Shown: in pieces, positions 38,074 to 50,217 of the stretch
Numbering within the stretch: position 1 is the stretch's first letter
Layout: each line of letters begins with the position of its first letter
From: Sycobia sp. Sy_11
Lineage: Eukaryota; Arthropoda; Insecta; Hymenoptera; Epichrysomallidae
Reading direction: 5' to 3'
Length of the DNA stretch: 64,000 bases
NCBI GenBank assembly: GCA_018907035.1
Contig: JACCIC010000179.1
Location: forward strand, 737,501-801,500
Program-made: the position numbers and the translations under genes
The notes under the pieces: generated by a model
What the model was told of the DNA's origin: nothing
The model's database searches: none
Seen by the model: only the letters and a program-made list of their open reading frames with translations

Positions 38074-38937
38074 TCGGATTCGCGATGCGATGGCGCGTGT
38101 GCGATCGCGAAGGGCGACGATTCGAAGGCCTCGTGTGAAAGATTGGAAATTATCGGCGCGTACGAACGATGGGAATTTGATTGAAATAAATATGCTTAAT
38201 TTTACCCAGGGACGTCGAACAAGTGAGGAAGTACTTATTTATTGCTCGGGTTGACGTTTTCGAGAAGTTGGGATTGGTCTCGTGATATTAGTGTAATCTG
38301 TCCTTGTGATACAATTGAAAGACGAAGTACAATCAATAAGTAAAAAATTTTTATGATAAGAATTCAGTGAGCTAATTCAATAAGAATATCTGTTGGAAAT
38401 AATGTCGGTGTTACCTGCACATCTAAAAGCCATCTGTACAGTGAATTTCCCAGGCTCTCGTAATGAAATTAGAAAATTACTTGCATATAAGCTCGTTTCA
38501 TTATTTAATTAAAAACTGGAGGAAGTTAACCTACTGAGCTGGATCAAATTTAAGTAATTTTTGATCTTATAGAGAATGGTCGACTTTTTTTAAACCTTAA
38601 GGTTATCCGAATGCGGTGTCAATGACTTTAAAGATTTAATTGTGCGCAAATTACATCGTTGTTAAAAGTTTATATGTTTTTTGGTTAGCCGACAATATTC
38701 ACGAGAAAAACATATATTTGTATAAAGAGGCCAATAATTCTATCAATTCTTGAGCGAATAGGCTCCTACACTATCCTTTAAGTAGAATCATCCGAAACCG
38801 ATCCGCCAAATGTGAAGCTGCTTAAAATAGGCGATGTATCTGAATATAATAGCTGAGCGGAATAAAATCAAGAGCGCGCCGATATTCCACGCCCTCTATA
38901 CGTGTGATACGCATGGTATTGACAGAAAAAGATAAGA

Positions 38938-38938
<1 letters not shown>
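38074..38938. other. CG-rich edge, then AT-rich tract
   Basis: A fused CAG|GTAACA on the minus strand (near 38407-38416) is a weak ratchet-like motif. No gene seen. Confidence 0.4.

Positions 38939-38976
<38 letters not shown>
38939..38976. repeat. (TA)n microsatellite
   Basis: About 19 TA units. A short GA run lies at 39130-39152. Confidence 0.97.
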
Positions 38977-38977
<1 letters not shown>

Positions 38978-40447
38978 CGCCACGCGAGGCGTCGAACCTT
39001 TGAATATATAAGTCGCTCGAGTGACACCGATTTCACGGTAAGGCTGGGGCGAAGCGGAGAAGCGAATCAAGTACAGCCGTTGAATAAAAGTTACCGATGA
39101 CTGACCCTTATTAGGCGTTTACACTATAAAGAGAGCGAGAGAGAGAGAGAGAAACTTGGGTGCAGAATGTCACGATTTCGTCGAGATAAATTTAAGATCG
39201 ACGCTGGAATTTATGCAATTTGATGAATCGAAATCCCAAGGGTTTCGAAGCTGACTTGCTCGTGATTGGCTTGTATAAATTACGAAATAATTATTTACAT
39301 TACGAAGGGGCGATTAAATTTTTCTTGCACGCGCACGAACAACGTTATGTCGTTCGATTTTTTTTCAGCGCGTTCAATTGACGAGAATTGGTGGTCGCGA
39401 GAAGGAGAAAGGGGACGGTAATCGCGGATGTATTACGTGCTACGCTCGGTTCCTAAAGTACGGATGGATGCAGTTTCAATGCGAAAAAACAAATCCTCCA
39501 CTAAGCAAACACATTACGAATAAACAAATCCACGAAACATTAAGCAAGCTAATGTAATAAAAACCGCGTGCGGTCGAACGGATGCGTCGATTACAAGGAA
39601 GGAAAAGAGTACATAAAATAGCTGACAAATTCTGGGGCGAGCGCGCCCGAAATAAAATCCATTGTCCGTTATACGATGCCCGCGGCGTCGGCGGGGGCTC
39701 GTAAAATCGCGCGAACGATCGGCGTTATCTCCGCGCGAATGAAGAATTTATTAAGTACATTTATCGGCCGGGATCGGGGGGGGGTGGGTGGGGAGAGCGG
39801 GGAATGGGTCTCCTAGCCGGACGCTCGGACTCTGGAAATATCATCGGTGTGTACTGTACGAGTGTGGAGGGACGAAACGTTTATTGCTACTTTTCGCGTT
39901 GTGGGGCGGGGTGAGGGGGGTGGGCGGATAAAAGATTTTTTTGTCCTCAGAATTATAGCTGAGGAATGTGAATTCTTGGCGCGTAGACATTTGTTTATGG
40001 CATATATCGTTCGGAAATGGATTTCATAATTTTTATGTCGTTTTTGTTAGCGTTCGTGGCTGCCCCGAGTTCCGCCGTCAAAGTTTGCAGCTCTAATTCC
40101 AGGCGACAATGCAACGATCGGTCGTATCTGTTTTTTTTTTTGTAATCTTATCACTGAAAAAAGCAATAATATCGTTCGTTATAATTTCACTGCGAATCGC
40201 GAATTCACATCGTTCGTTCACTCGAATGTCTATGCAGTCGTTGAGTGCGTGTTTATACAAACTGTCAAGAGATGTTCATGTACATATACGATATATAGTC
40301 GCAAAAGATGACCGTTAACAATGGGATAAGATTATAGACCATGTATATATATATAAGTAAACATTAATATTTAACGATGGATCAATTTCTGCGCTTGTTT
40401 TATCTTTGGCTCACGGGGATGGCAGAAAATGAATAAATGAAAAGAAA

Positions 40448-40450
<3 letters not shown>
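38977..40450. other. Unique tract with a possible 49-bp exon and a G tract
   Basis: TTTTTTTTCAG ends at 39368 and GTAATC begins at 39418, bounding 49 open bases with a fair acceptor and a weak donor. A G-quadruplex-type tract lies at 39776-39802. The remainder is unremarkable. Confidence 0.35.

Positions 40451-40503
<53 letters not shown>
40451..40503. repeat. (TA)n microsatellite
   Basis: About 26 TA units. Confidence 0.98.
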
Positions 40504-40506
<3 letters not shown>

Positions 40507-41275
40507 CGCGCATCAAAGCGGATATAAGAAAATCGTTATAATATGCAGGCATAATTTTATGAGTCTCCCTGTGTCCCCGTCCGTGGGCCGGGCGACGATT
40601 AAAGTGCGCGGGACGTAACACAGCGCGGAGGGAAGAATAGTTAGAGGCACGGACGACGACGAGTACCCATCAGTTATGCATTGCATAAATCTCAATCATT
40701 TCTTTTCATGTATAATAAATCGCTCGGTATGTCAATCCACCTATCCCATTCTCTCTAGTCTCTCTTCAGTGCTCCATTGAGATTCCGCTCATCTGAGATT
40801 AGTAGTTTTTTTTTTTTTTTGAAAATTATGCCACCTCCACTGCCCTGGTATTATATACTAGTAGAATTTTAGTAATTTAGCAATTCAGTAATTTCTTAAT
40901 CCCGCCTATTTTCGGACATGCGCCTAATAATGTGAACTACGTAAATTAAAATTCCTGTTGATTTAATCAATGATATTGGGTTTATTTTATTATTATATTA
41001 TTTTACTTGTTATTATCACTTTATTTCATTATTATTTCATCGCATGTGAATTTTTTGAGTATTTTTAAATGGCAAATTAAATCTTTTGAATGCGAAATAT
41101 ACATCAAATTAATGTTTAGATTCAAAAATTTGTGAAACAAAGTTATTTTTTAATGACTATTCGAATGTGAAAAAATATACGATTGGAAAAAATCGAAAAA
41201 ATTACAATTGTAAAAGAATGATAAAATTAAAAAATTGTGCACAATGATTAATTATGAAAATGACAGAGTTGCAAC
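40504..41275. other. AT-rich tract, nothing seen
   Basis: A T14 run lies near 40808-40821. Very AT-rich from 40850 with stops in all frames. Confidence 0.5.
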
Positions 41276-41506
41276 TTGAAAAACACATTAAACGATAATA
41301 AAATATTCGAGAACATGGATAATAATCGAAAGTCAAAAAAACCGAAGATGATTACGGAGGCGCCATTTTCACTAAAGAATTATCGATCTTGGCTAATTTT
41401 CAAAACTTCTAATCCAAGACCGGCCAGTGCCAAATTAGCCATTTCGGAAATTTCCGGTAATCGATCCACTGCTGTCCGCCAAGCAACGCGCAATCGTAAT
41501 CTATAG
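41276..41506 (+). other. Unrecognised 76-codon frame with inverted repeat
   Basis: A plus frame is open with Lys, Asn and Ser-rich content and an inner ATG (41315) in a fair start context. Across it, TGGCTAATTT (41390-41399) is inverted as AAATTAGCCA (41432-41441), followed by the 12-bp perfect palindrome CGGAAATTTCCG (41445-41456). The palindrome contains GGAAATTTCC, a match to the Rel/NF-kB type site. Structure of this kind points to regulation or a foldback element at least as much as to coding. Confidence 0.2.
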
Positions 41507-41582
41507 GATTCGGTCAGTTGTCAGTCGTCGGTGCATAGTCGGGCCGACCAGCGGTGCCATCGGCTTGGGCGCGCCGTTCAAC

Positions 41583-41606
41583 AAAAAAAAAAAAAAAAAA
41601 AAAAAA
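41583..41606 (+). repeat. poly(A) tract
   Basis: About 24 A followed by CAAAAGAAAAAG. The 300 bases before it include the inverted repeat at 41390-41441, but no retroposon structure was recognised. Confidence 0.95.
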
Positions 41607-41803
41607 CAAAAGAAAAAGAAAAAACCCGTCCCGGAAAAGAGCACCGCGGAACCCTCGCGCATATGTACAATCTTATAGATTATGTATATAAAATTAATCG
41701 ATCTCACCCACCCCCTCGATGTATGCTCTCTCCCGCGTAATACAAAACGAAGTCGTTGCCATAACGTGCGTAAACGCCGCCCACGTTCCCTTCTCCGTCA
41801 TCG

Positions 41804-41814
<11 letters not shown>

Positions 41815-41843
<29 letters not shown>
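41815..41843. repeat. (CT)n microsatellite
   Basis: About 14 CT units, 80 bp before a short TA run at 41903-41921. Confidence 0.97.
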
Positions 41844-41850
<7 letters not shown>

Positions 41851-42109
41851 GCGAGCGCCCGTTTCATGAATGGGCACTCGCGTACGGCGAGCGTAGGCGT
41901 GGCATATATATATATATATATACATACATGACGGGATTATATAGTACTCGCTCCCACTAATATATATACGAGCAGTGTACACGCGAAAAAGTTCAGCTAT
42001 ATATACCTATATGACGATGCGCAGGATAGCAGCCCACGTGCTTTGCGTTGCGCAACGAGCCGCCACCATCGCCGTCGCGGGTGGACTGTTCATTTAGTAT
42101 ATAGTAGAC

Positions 42110-42110
<1 letters not shown>

Positions 42111-42178
<68 letters not shown>
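42111..42178. repeat. (GA)n microsatellite
   Basis: About 34 perfect GA units. Confidence 0.99.
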
Positions 42179-43270
42179 GCACTGAGTAATAGAGCAAGTG
42201 GTAAGAGGTACCATTCTTCAATAATACCCGATCGCTTATTCTTGAGCGCCGAAAATGCGACACATCACACGCATGCATAATTTTATATAATATTAAGGGA
42301 CATTTCGTTCGTCAAAGGCAGAATCCGGTCTTATTAGACTAATCTTTTATAGGACTCCCTATCCAACTATGCATACTTTATTACAATTTTACAGAATTTC
42401 TAAGAACTTTGTATGAATGCACTAGATAGTTTTTGGTCAAAAAGCACAATGCTAATTCAGAAAAGAAACTATAGGGGTCGAATGAGTACTTTTTCTAACG
42501 AGTTCCTAAAGACTACAAATGCTTTCTCAAAGAATTACTCGAGCTCGTGCAGATCGGCCGATTCGTTCGAACCCCGCGAACTCCATGCGGCTTATTCCAG
42601 GGCTCATTCGTTTTCCTCGATTTCGTCCGAGCTCTTTGGTATTACAATCGAAACATTTGTAAATTCCCTTGAACTAGAACAAAATTCCTTACGACTCCTC
42701 CAAAATCAACGCTTGAAACGTCGAGAAACCCCTTCGCTTTATTATTCGTGGTCACTTTCATGCGTCGCCTGGACTTTTTTTCTCCAGCAAAATTTAAGAC
42801 CTCGAGAAAAGTATGACATCGAGTTTGCCCGTTGACGAAGAATATGCGCCGTCGACGTTTACACGAGCTCGATTATCGGGGCCCCATGCATCCGATGTAT
42901 CCATCGACACTTTTACGCCGATAATCGGCTTGCGACGCGCGATTTATAGAAATGCGGCGAAAGACATCCAACGAGGCGCCCTTCGTGTCTGCTCCAGCAG
43001 CCCGACCTCTCGCGTCCTCGCCCTGTCGCGAGGGCCGCCGCCGGTCTCGCCACCCCACCCCTCCCACCGCCCCTCTCACCAATGAATTATACATGCACTG
43101 TAAAATTTCAAAGTAAAATGCGATTCTACAAGTAGCCATTATCTACCTATCTTCCTCACTCGCAGGCACTCGCAATCCGCACCCCCTCTTACTTTTTGAG
43201 CAGCGAAACGACCATAACTCATAGCTGAAGATTTGCCGATGACGCGACGGGCTTCGTCGTTTCGCTTTCT
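42179..43270. other. Unique tract with a 140-codon frame, then CG-rich
   Basis: Plus frame 42413-42835 (140 codons) is Ser- and Leu-rich and free of microsatellites, but no motif is recognised and no splice ends fit. 42840-43080 is CG-rich. Confidence 0.35.
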
Positions 43271-43312
43271 TTCTCTCTCTCTCTCTTTCTCTCTCGCGCG
43301 CGCGTGCGCGCG
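43271..43312. repeat. (CT)n then (CG)n
   Basis: A CT-rich run passes into an alternating CG/TG run ending near 43312. Confidence 0.92.
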
Positions 43313-43395
43313 CTCGCATGCAAATCAAACGGAAGTGGGCAAAATGAATCGCGGAACAAGCCCGAAAAGGTGGGTACAATAGCCGCAAAGCGCGA

Positions 43396-43418
43396 GGGGC
43401 CGGGGGGCGGGGTTGGGG
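43396..43418 (+). other. G-quadruplex motif
   Basis: Four G runs of four, six, four and four bases with loops of one or two bases, followed downstream by a C12 run at 43454-43465 that could compete for pairing. Confidence 0.65.
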
Positions 43419-43719
43419 CCACCGCCGTAAACGGGGTGAGCGAACGCGCGAATCCCCCCCCCCCCGCGATATTTAATCACTCGTGCCACGCGTAATGAAC
43501 TGGCGAATTATCTCGGGCAATTGTTATGACAAATTACAAAAGGCTTTATAAATGTATAAATAAATATGCGTGGCTGCTGCTGTTGTTCATGCTCTATATT
43601 AGGCATATATTTATATGCATATAGTATATATACACCTCAAAATAACAATGCTTTTCAAATGCAATATCATATACTTCTGTACGCACGAACTGTACGAGAT
43701 ATGCTTTGTGATGTTCTTT

Positions 43720-43724
<5 letters not shown>

Positions 43725-43773
<49 letters not shown>
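43725..43773. repeat. (TA)n microsatellite
   Basis: About 24 TA units. Confidence 0.98.
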
Positions 43774-43775
<2 letters not shown>

Positions 43776-44778
43776 ACTTGACAACAAAAAAAACAATAGA
43801 AAATATTGTAATTCGATGATGGGAGTCCCTTGATAATAATTTGCGATCCCGATATAACGGATGTGCCTCGTAGCGGAGAGAGAGAGATAGAGGATATTAC
43901 ACAGTCTGCATCCGCTGAGACCACACCGATCTCCGGAGCTATTGCGGGCAAAAACGCTTCCGCCCTTGCTCTGCCCGGTTTGCTCGTCCGGTCGATCTCT
44001 TGCTTTTCCAAAAACCAAGCACGGACCATCAAAAAAAAAAAATAAAAAAAATCGCTGACAATAATCCAAGAGAGGGGGGGGCAGCAGATAAATAAATCAG
44101 AACAATCGGAAGGCGATCTCTGCGAATCCCACTCGATTTCAGGCCGTAAAAGCCTCCTTTCGTCCTGTTTCTCTCTCCGAGCCGTTCTTGGCCTCTGCTC
44201 TCTTCTCTCTTTTCTCGTAAATCACGTCCGCGTGCATTGGCGCAAAAATCGTCGCCGCCCTTTTGTCTCTCTTTCTCTCCGCTATCTTTCTTTTATGTTA
44301 TACATAAATTACTTATAACCAAGGGACTACAGTTTAAAGTTTTACTTCCGCTCTGTTTTACTACTCTGTATATTTTTGTATTAACTATTAAGGGGCTGTC
44401 GAAGTAAATCTTTGCCGATCGAGCAAAAAATACTTTTGATTGAAATCGTATTGTATTTCATATTATGTTCGATCGCCGCCGTTATTTACGCGTATTTCAT
44501 ATCGCTGCCAAGTTTTCAGTAAATTTATCCAACGATGTGGAAATATAAACTATTTTAAAATTTGATTTTTGTAAATTTTTTTATTATACATTTTGAAAAA
44601 CGTTCGGATTTCCACACTGTTTTAAGATTGGCTTTAAATTTTGAAGCAATGTAGATAACAATTACGTATAAATCAAAAGCACGATTGATAAAATTGTTTA
44701 TATACTATTATAAATCACAGAGCTCCTTTCTACCGTCTTGACTTCTTGAAGAGCAATCGACGGATCTTTCATGTAGAA

Positions 44779-44781
<3 letters not shown>
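43774..44781. other. AT-rich unique tract
   Basis: A short A-rich run lies near 44031-44050 and CT-rich stretches at 44160-44290. No gene seen. Confidence 0.5.

Positions 44782-44824
<43 letters not shown>
44782..44824. repeat. (CT)n microsatellite
   Basis: About 21 CT units. Confidence 0.98.
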
Positions 44825-44827
<3 letters not shown>

Positions 44828-45060
44828 GTGTTACTAAATGAGACTTTTATCTACTGTTTATCCTTTATTATTCCAGTAAAATTTGTAAATATTTATTTTT
44901 ACACTTGCCATTAAGTGGCAAATGAAGCCTAATTATCCGTCTATCTTCGCCCCGCCTAAAACACAAAGCGGTGCGGACTTTTCACTCTCGAGAGGTGTGA
45001 AAGGAGCACCGCGCGCGTACGTTACACTCGCGAGCGTGGTCGTATCCCGGCAGAAAGTAC

Positions 45061-45098
45061 GTTGTTGTTGTTGTCGTCGTCGCCGCCGCCGCCGCCGG
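45061..45098. repeat. (GTT)n-(GTC)n-(GCC)n triplet array
   Basis: Four GTT-type, three GTC-type and five GCC-type units in a row, each differing from the next by one base. It lies in a CG-rich block 75 bp before a GA array. Confidence 0.95.
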
Positions 45099-45169
45099 AA
45101 GTCGCGAGTACACGCCTCCCATCCTCCTCCTCTCTTTAGTGAAGCATACCTCGCCCCGTGCCGGTGTGG

Positions 45170-45171
<2 letters not shown>

Positions 45172-45209
<38 letters not shown>
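45172..45209. repeat. (GA)n microsatellite
   Basis: About 19 GA units. Confidence 0.97.
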
Positions 45210-45211
<2 letters not shown>

Positions 45212-46033
45212 TCAATTTCACCGAGCTCGTATGCAGATTTGCCGCGTTTGTACGAGGCGAGCCGGCGTGGGCGCGCCCCGGGGGTAGCGAAGGATTGATG
45301 CGCGCGCGGAGGTGGACGGATCCGTTTGATACGCACGACGCGAATTCTGCGCCATTACACAGCGCGAATTGCTCACGGCCTGTTACAGTATCAATGGCGG
45401 GGCGGGGGGAGGAGGGACGCCATTATCCTCGCAAAAAAATATCCCTGCGCAAAAATTGGGCGGGTGTCCTCTCGTGTTCGAGAGGCCTTTCGAGAGGAGG
45501 CATGGGTGTCGCGCATTTGCGGTATGCATAATGCACGGTTCGATCGTTAGTCGAGGATTTCTCGAACGTGCGACGGTTGGTATTTCGAGTCTGAACTTTC
45601 TGCACGGATCGCGACGACGTGTGTAATTTTGAGAAATTAAGGTATCGGTAGCAGTTAATTGCGCGAGGTTTGGGGATCGTCTGTCATTTTGATTTTTCTC
45701 GAACTCGAACATTAGAGCTAACGTTAGAGCGAAGGATCGACGATCCTAAAAAGATATCGTAGATACGATGGGATAACGTGCGATTTATCACGGATCAATC
45801 ATTGAATTACGATCCTCGAATGACGAATCGACACCGCGTAAAGACATTTTTCGCTGTTTATTTCATTAACGGACCGCGGCAAGCAAGAGTTTTTCCTTAC
45901 CGCCCCCCTCCTTTTTTTTCTCTTTTGTCTTCCCCTGTAGTATAATAAAATTTAACGGAGCTGAAAACAGTCGAGGAATGTTTATTGCAACGCAGGTGAA
46001 CGCCATACGGAGATGAATATGCAATCGGCCGGC
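45210..46033. other. CG-rich block, then mixed
   Basis: 45240-45550 is CG-rich with frames open on both strands. A minus-strand GTAAGG donor motif (complement of 45895-45900) lies beside a G/A-rich stretch. Nothing assigned. Confidence 0.45.
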
Positions 46034-46058
46034 GGGGCGGGGGAATAGGGGGAGGGGG
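46034..46058 (+). other. G-quadruplex motif
   Basis: Four runs of four to five G with loops of one to four bases. Confidence 0.65.
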
Positions 46059-49000
46059 ACTAGATCTGCGCAATATTTACGATGCGCGATGATTTGTATC
46101 TTTGACGGGCGTGAATTATCTTCCAGGTTAAAATCTACATCTATATACAGATATGGATTAATGCGCAATATCTAACGCGGGGAAATGGACGATTAAAATT
46201 CGCGGCCCCTCGCGGTCGTTCGTTAAGTCGTCAATTTTCTCTCGAGGGCTCTTCAATTTTGTTAATATATGTGCGTACACTGTTAAAGCCTCGAGACACC
46301 TTTTTTCGAACAGCGCGTATAAAACGCACTTTGTCCATATACATGTCCGTATAAAGCCGGGGAATTTCACGTGCGTACGTGTCTCCATTATTTCTGGATC
46401 GAATTCCACGTCGCATAACCCGGGCATTATCAATGGTCCTCTAAACATGGGTAGGTCTGTCCTAGTTTCGGCTTAGCACGATATAATCGCATATTAAATC
46501 GATTCTTTCTGCTTTTCTTCGTTGAGCCAGTTGTTTACTGTAAAACAAATATATCCCCGTAGGAATATTGAGATTATTCTTTAAGACGCGGCTCCTTTTA
46601 TCTGTCCAAATTTTAATCATCCGTTCTTTCTGGCTTCTTCATACTAGCATGCTTATAGCGAAGCAATGTTTACGCACGTGCGAGTAAAGTGGGAAACGTC
46701 GCCGCCTGGCGGCTGCATCGACGTTCGGAATTGAAGATCCATTTTCAATAGAAACACGGATTTCATAATTCCTTGCCACTGAGCGATGGCAAAAATGTAT
46801 TCCCTGACTATTTCGTTACAAATCATTAGATATTTTTAAAACCGTGAAATGGAACGGCCGTTCCTTTCTAATGCAAATTTTCAAAATAAGAAAACAAATT
46901 AAACCAACGATTGGCAAGTGCGTATGGGGCGCGCGCAAAATAGCACCGAGCGCGGTTATGCATTGCGCACGCAGGGGTGAGGACAACGTAAGTCCTGTTT
47001 CGTGTCCGGGAGACTTCATTCGTCGTGGGCTCCATCTTAAGAATGGCGGTGTTTTACTTTCGTAAATTAGCGAAGTTCCGCTCGAAAATATTCGAATCGC
47101 TCGAGTAAGGAATCGGCGATGATCGCTCTGTGAAAGTCGTTTCATCATTCGAGGCGAGGTTTCGTATACATGTTTTGTTAAGTTTGAAGAGAAACAAGCA
47201 GAGCTCGATATTTCGCAATTAGTTCAGTGGTGGATTTTTCGACCGATCGTCGCATTTCGTGACCACCGCGATATCTCAGTTTTCATAGGTCCGAATTTCA
47301 TCAAAGATCGACGCAATAATTTCAATGGGATCACGATAATCGAACGACACGAAATTTCTGGAAAAGATTCAGAAATTACCTATACACCTGTATTTTGATA
47401 GTTAGGTATTTTTCTTCTTTTTTTTTATATTGGGGAAGAATTGGAGCGCATCGTGGTAAAACAAAGCTTCCATCACGCGCTTAGTCTCGGCTTTTATCTA
47501 CGTTGTTATATAAATTATATCGTTATAGATATCGAACGACGTTAACGCGATGCGGAAAATAAAAGAATCCGGAGCGTCGATCAATCCAGAAATTTGACGG
47601 AAAAATCGATATATAGATATATATTCTTCTATGTATTAAAATCAAAGTTCCTCGCTTGCGTGACGATCCCGGCACGTGTTGTGACGGGGGGGGGGGGTTA
47701 TCCGCGTATAAAAGCCACTGATTATCTCGCAAATATTGATGCTCGCAATTTCGTTATACTCCGCGTATATAAGCTGCCTGTCTCCTGCATCTCGTACATC
47801 TCTCTTTCTCTCCCTCCATCGCACCCCCCCCCTGTCTCTCTTTCCTCGTGCGCTGCTTCCAGCTCGTATTCTACAGATACATGCGCGCACACACACACAC
47901 ATAACACACAAACCTTCATAAGAGTCTCGAGAAACAAAGCGGATCTTGGCGTGAGGAAGTGCCATAAGAGTTAAATTATACATATGTACACTTAACTGCA
48001 CAATTACACGCGGCTTGGTTATGTACACACGACTAAGGGTTATCTGATTCCTTAAACCCATTCGGTTAGGTATATATTCCTCGGCGGTTAACATCCGTCA
48101 GCGCGTCGGTTTAGTGCCGAGTTTCTCCGCGGGGGCGGCGAGGAGGGGCTGGAGGGGGGGGGTTTAATTTCTCGCCAAGCTAGTTTAGAAACGACAGAGT
48201 GGGACGGAGTCGCGGAGCGGTCGGGGCGGGGAAGAGAAATAGAGAAAGAGATAAAGGAAGAAGGAGGAACAAATGAAAAGGGAATCAGTATATAGTAGTA
48301 GTCGCGTGGCGAGGAGAGAAGGAGGAGACGAAGCCAAAGAACCAGTCTCTCGGAGTAATCCTCCAACTCACCTTCCCCCCTCCCCCTGTAATTGATGGTG
48401 CGTTCCGCGAGGTATATAAGATAAAGTTGGGTCGGCGCTCGGCACTTTTAACCTAATAAAACACAAGGTAAAATAGCCCCCCCCACACACACACACATAC
48501 AACCACCATCTCCACCGTCACCACCGACACCCTGTTCGCTGCTCTCCTTTCCTCTATACCTAAGTATTTTCCGAGGTCTATTAATATGTTTTTCGGCGGC
48601 GCAAAGTTTCCTTCTTACACCTCGAGTGCCGCCGTTGCAACGCCTCCGCTCGTATTTTCGATCGCGCCTCTGCTCTAATATAAAAATAAATTATGCGGCT
48701 CGATGCGGAAACGCGGCTCTGGATTACATAAGAAGGAGAAGAAGAAGAAGGAAAAAACGTCAGGACAATATAGAAGGAATATATATAGCTGCATGTATGT
48801 GTAGTCAAAAACTTTGTACGGAATTGTCAACCGTATACGGGAAATCCCCGGGGTTAGTTCACAACTTTATACGACACGCCGGCAATTTATATTTTCTTGT
48901 ATGTGTGTATGTATATGCAGACCTCTCGAGCTTCCATCGGTGGGCTTTTTCCCTCACCCTCCTCATCCCTGCTCCGTTTTTCCTCAGCGTCTCAAGTTCG

Positions 49001-49954
49001 GTCGAACTCACGACAGAGTGAGGAGAGAGAGGGGGGGGGGCATGAAAGAGGACGGTGTGGGTCGGGCCGGGAAACGCGGAAAAGTGACCTTTTGATACAG
49101 GAGTGAAAATCGGGCGAGCGACGCGGCCTCGAGTTGCCGCTAATTAAATGGTTTTTACGCGCCACGCGGCAAAAGCTGGTCACGTAGTTCTCCCTTGGGT
49201 TGCTTTAATATGGCTCGCAACGACAAAAATCAGGATTTCTACTCGGCGGAGATTCGAGCCCGTTTAATGCGTAATGCAATGTCTGCTTAAATCTTGGCCG
49301 ATCGAAATTTCAATTATCTGGCACAGAAGTGTATGTATGGATAATAAAACAATTGGAATTTTTGCGATGAGAACGATCGAGCAAATCAAAATCAATTTCT
49401 AAAGTAAGCGAAATAATTGTTTTCCGAGACTTGGTTAGAATTATTCTTTCTATTCTTTATTATAATTTTACGAATTTTCCATTACCTAGAGTTTTTTTTT
49501 CATTTGGCATACTAAATAAAATTGTATATACTTTTAAAATATGATGGTTTTCTAACACTGAGATCCAAGCGTATCGATTGATTTTTTTTTAATACAAATA
49601 AATTTAATACGAATCCGCGATTATAATATGTACTGCCGATACTGCATTATCGATCATACATCGATTATATACACGCAAAGTCGCAATCGTCGGGGCAAAA
49701 ATACCGATTTACATTCGTAAAACGCGATTTATTTCAGGCATCGTAATCTACTCAACCGCCCCGTTAAAGGTATCATTTCGTTGTACGCTCTTTGTTCCTC
49801 GTGGCTTTATATTTCTTTGTTACTGATCCCCTGAGAGCTGTTGGGTGAGTTTTTGGGGGTCAGAAGCCCAAAGGCAACGAGCAACGCGTATGCACCTATA
49901 ACGCACTCGGCAATCCGATCGCCCCTTGTGGCACCGTTTTAGCTCCGCGTGCAA

Positions 49955-49957
<3 letters not shown>
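46059..49957. other. Long unique region, no gene recognised
   Basis: Minus frame 46158-46448 (96 codons) is mixed in composition but unrecognised. TATAAAAG at 47707-47714 follows a G13 run (47685-47697). (CA)n runs are short (47888-47902 and 48485-48498). 48090-48400 is G-rich on the plus strand with a quadruplex-type tract at 48130-48162. 49200-49900 is AT-rich and quiet. Nothing supports a gene. Confidence 0.4.
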
Positions 49958-49988
<31 letters not shown>

Positions 49989-49989
49989 G
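49958..49989 (+). repeat. (CT)n ending in CTAG
   Basis: About 15 CT units ending TAG at 49987-49989. A GTAGGT motif starts 15 bases further on, so the pair would bound a 14-base microexon. That reading is speculative. Confidence 0.9.
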
Positions 49990-50115
49990 CCTTCGTCCAA
50001 TCGGTAGGTTATTAAAACTGCCGCCCCCACACCCCATCCAGGCCAACCTCTTTCCGTCCAATTTGCCGGGTGCCTCTAACAATTTTCTCCCGATCGCGCC
50101 TGGGGTGAAAGACAG

Positions 50116-50118
50116 AGG

Positions 50119-50196
<78 letters not shown>

Positions 50197-50217
50197 AGCG
50201 AGAGAGAGAGAGAGAGC
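50116..50217. repeat. (GA)n microsatellite, about 100 bp
   Basis: The longest GA array in the window, with single interruptions near 50192 and 50199, in a CG-rich block. Confidence 0.98.

Noticed and set aside
37013..38254. 413-codon plus-strand frame
   Set aside because: It runs through CT and TA arrays (Ser-Leu and Ile-Tyr repeats) in CG-rich sequence where overlapping frames on both strands are also open. No domain is visible.
42560..42580. B-box-like GTTCGAACCCC on the plus strand
   Set aside because: No A box upstream and no pairing of a T stem.
42413..42835. 140-codon plus-strand frame
   Set aside because: No motif, no fitting splice sites and no start context of note. Within chance expectation.
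47707..47714. TATAAAAG as a core promoter
   Set aside because: No initiator or transcript evidence. TATA-like words also occur at 4598, 11148 and 46316 and are expected by chance in this composition.
49240..49275. B-box-like GATTCGAGCCC on the plus strand
   Set aside because: No A box or tRNA arms at the right distance upstream.
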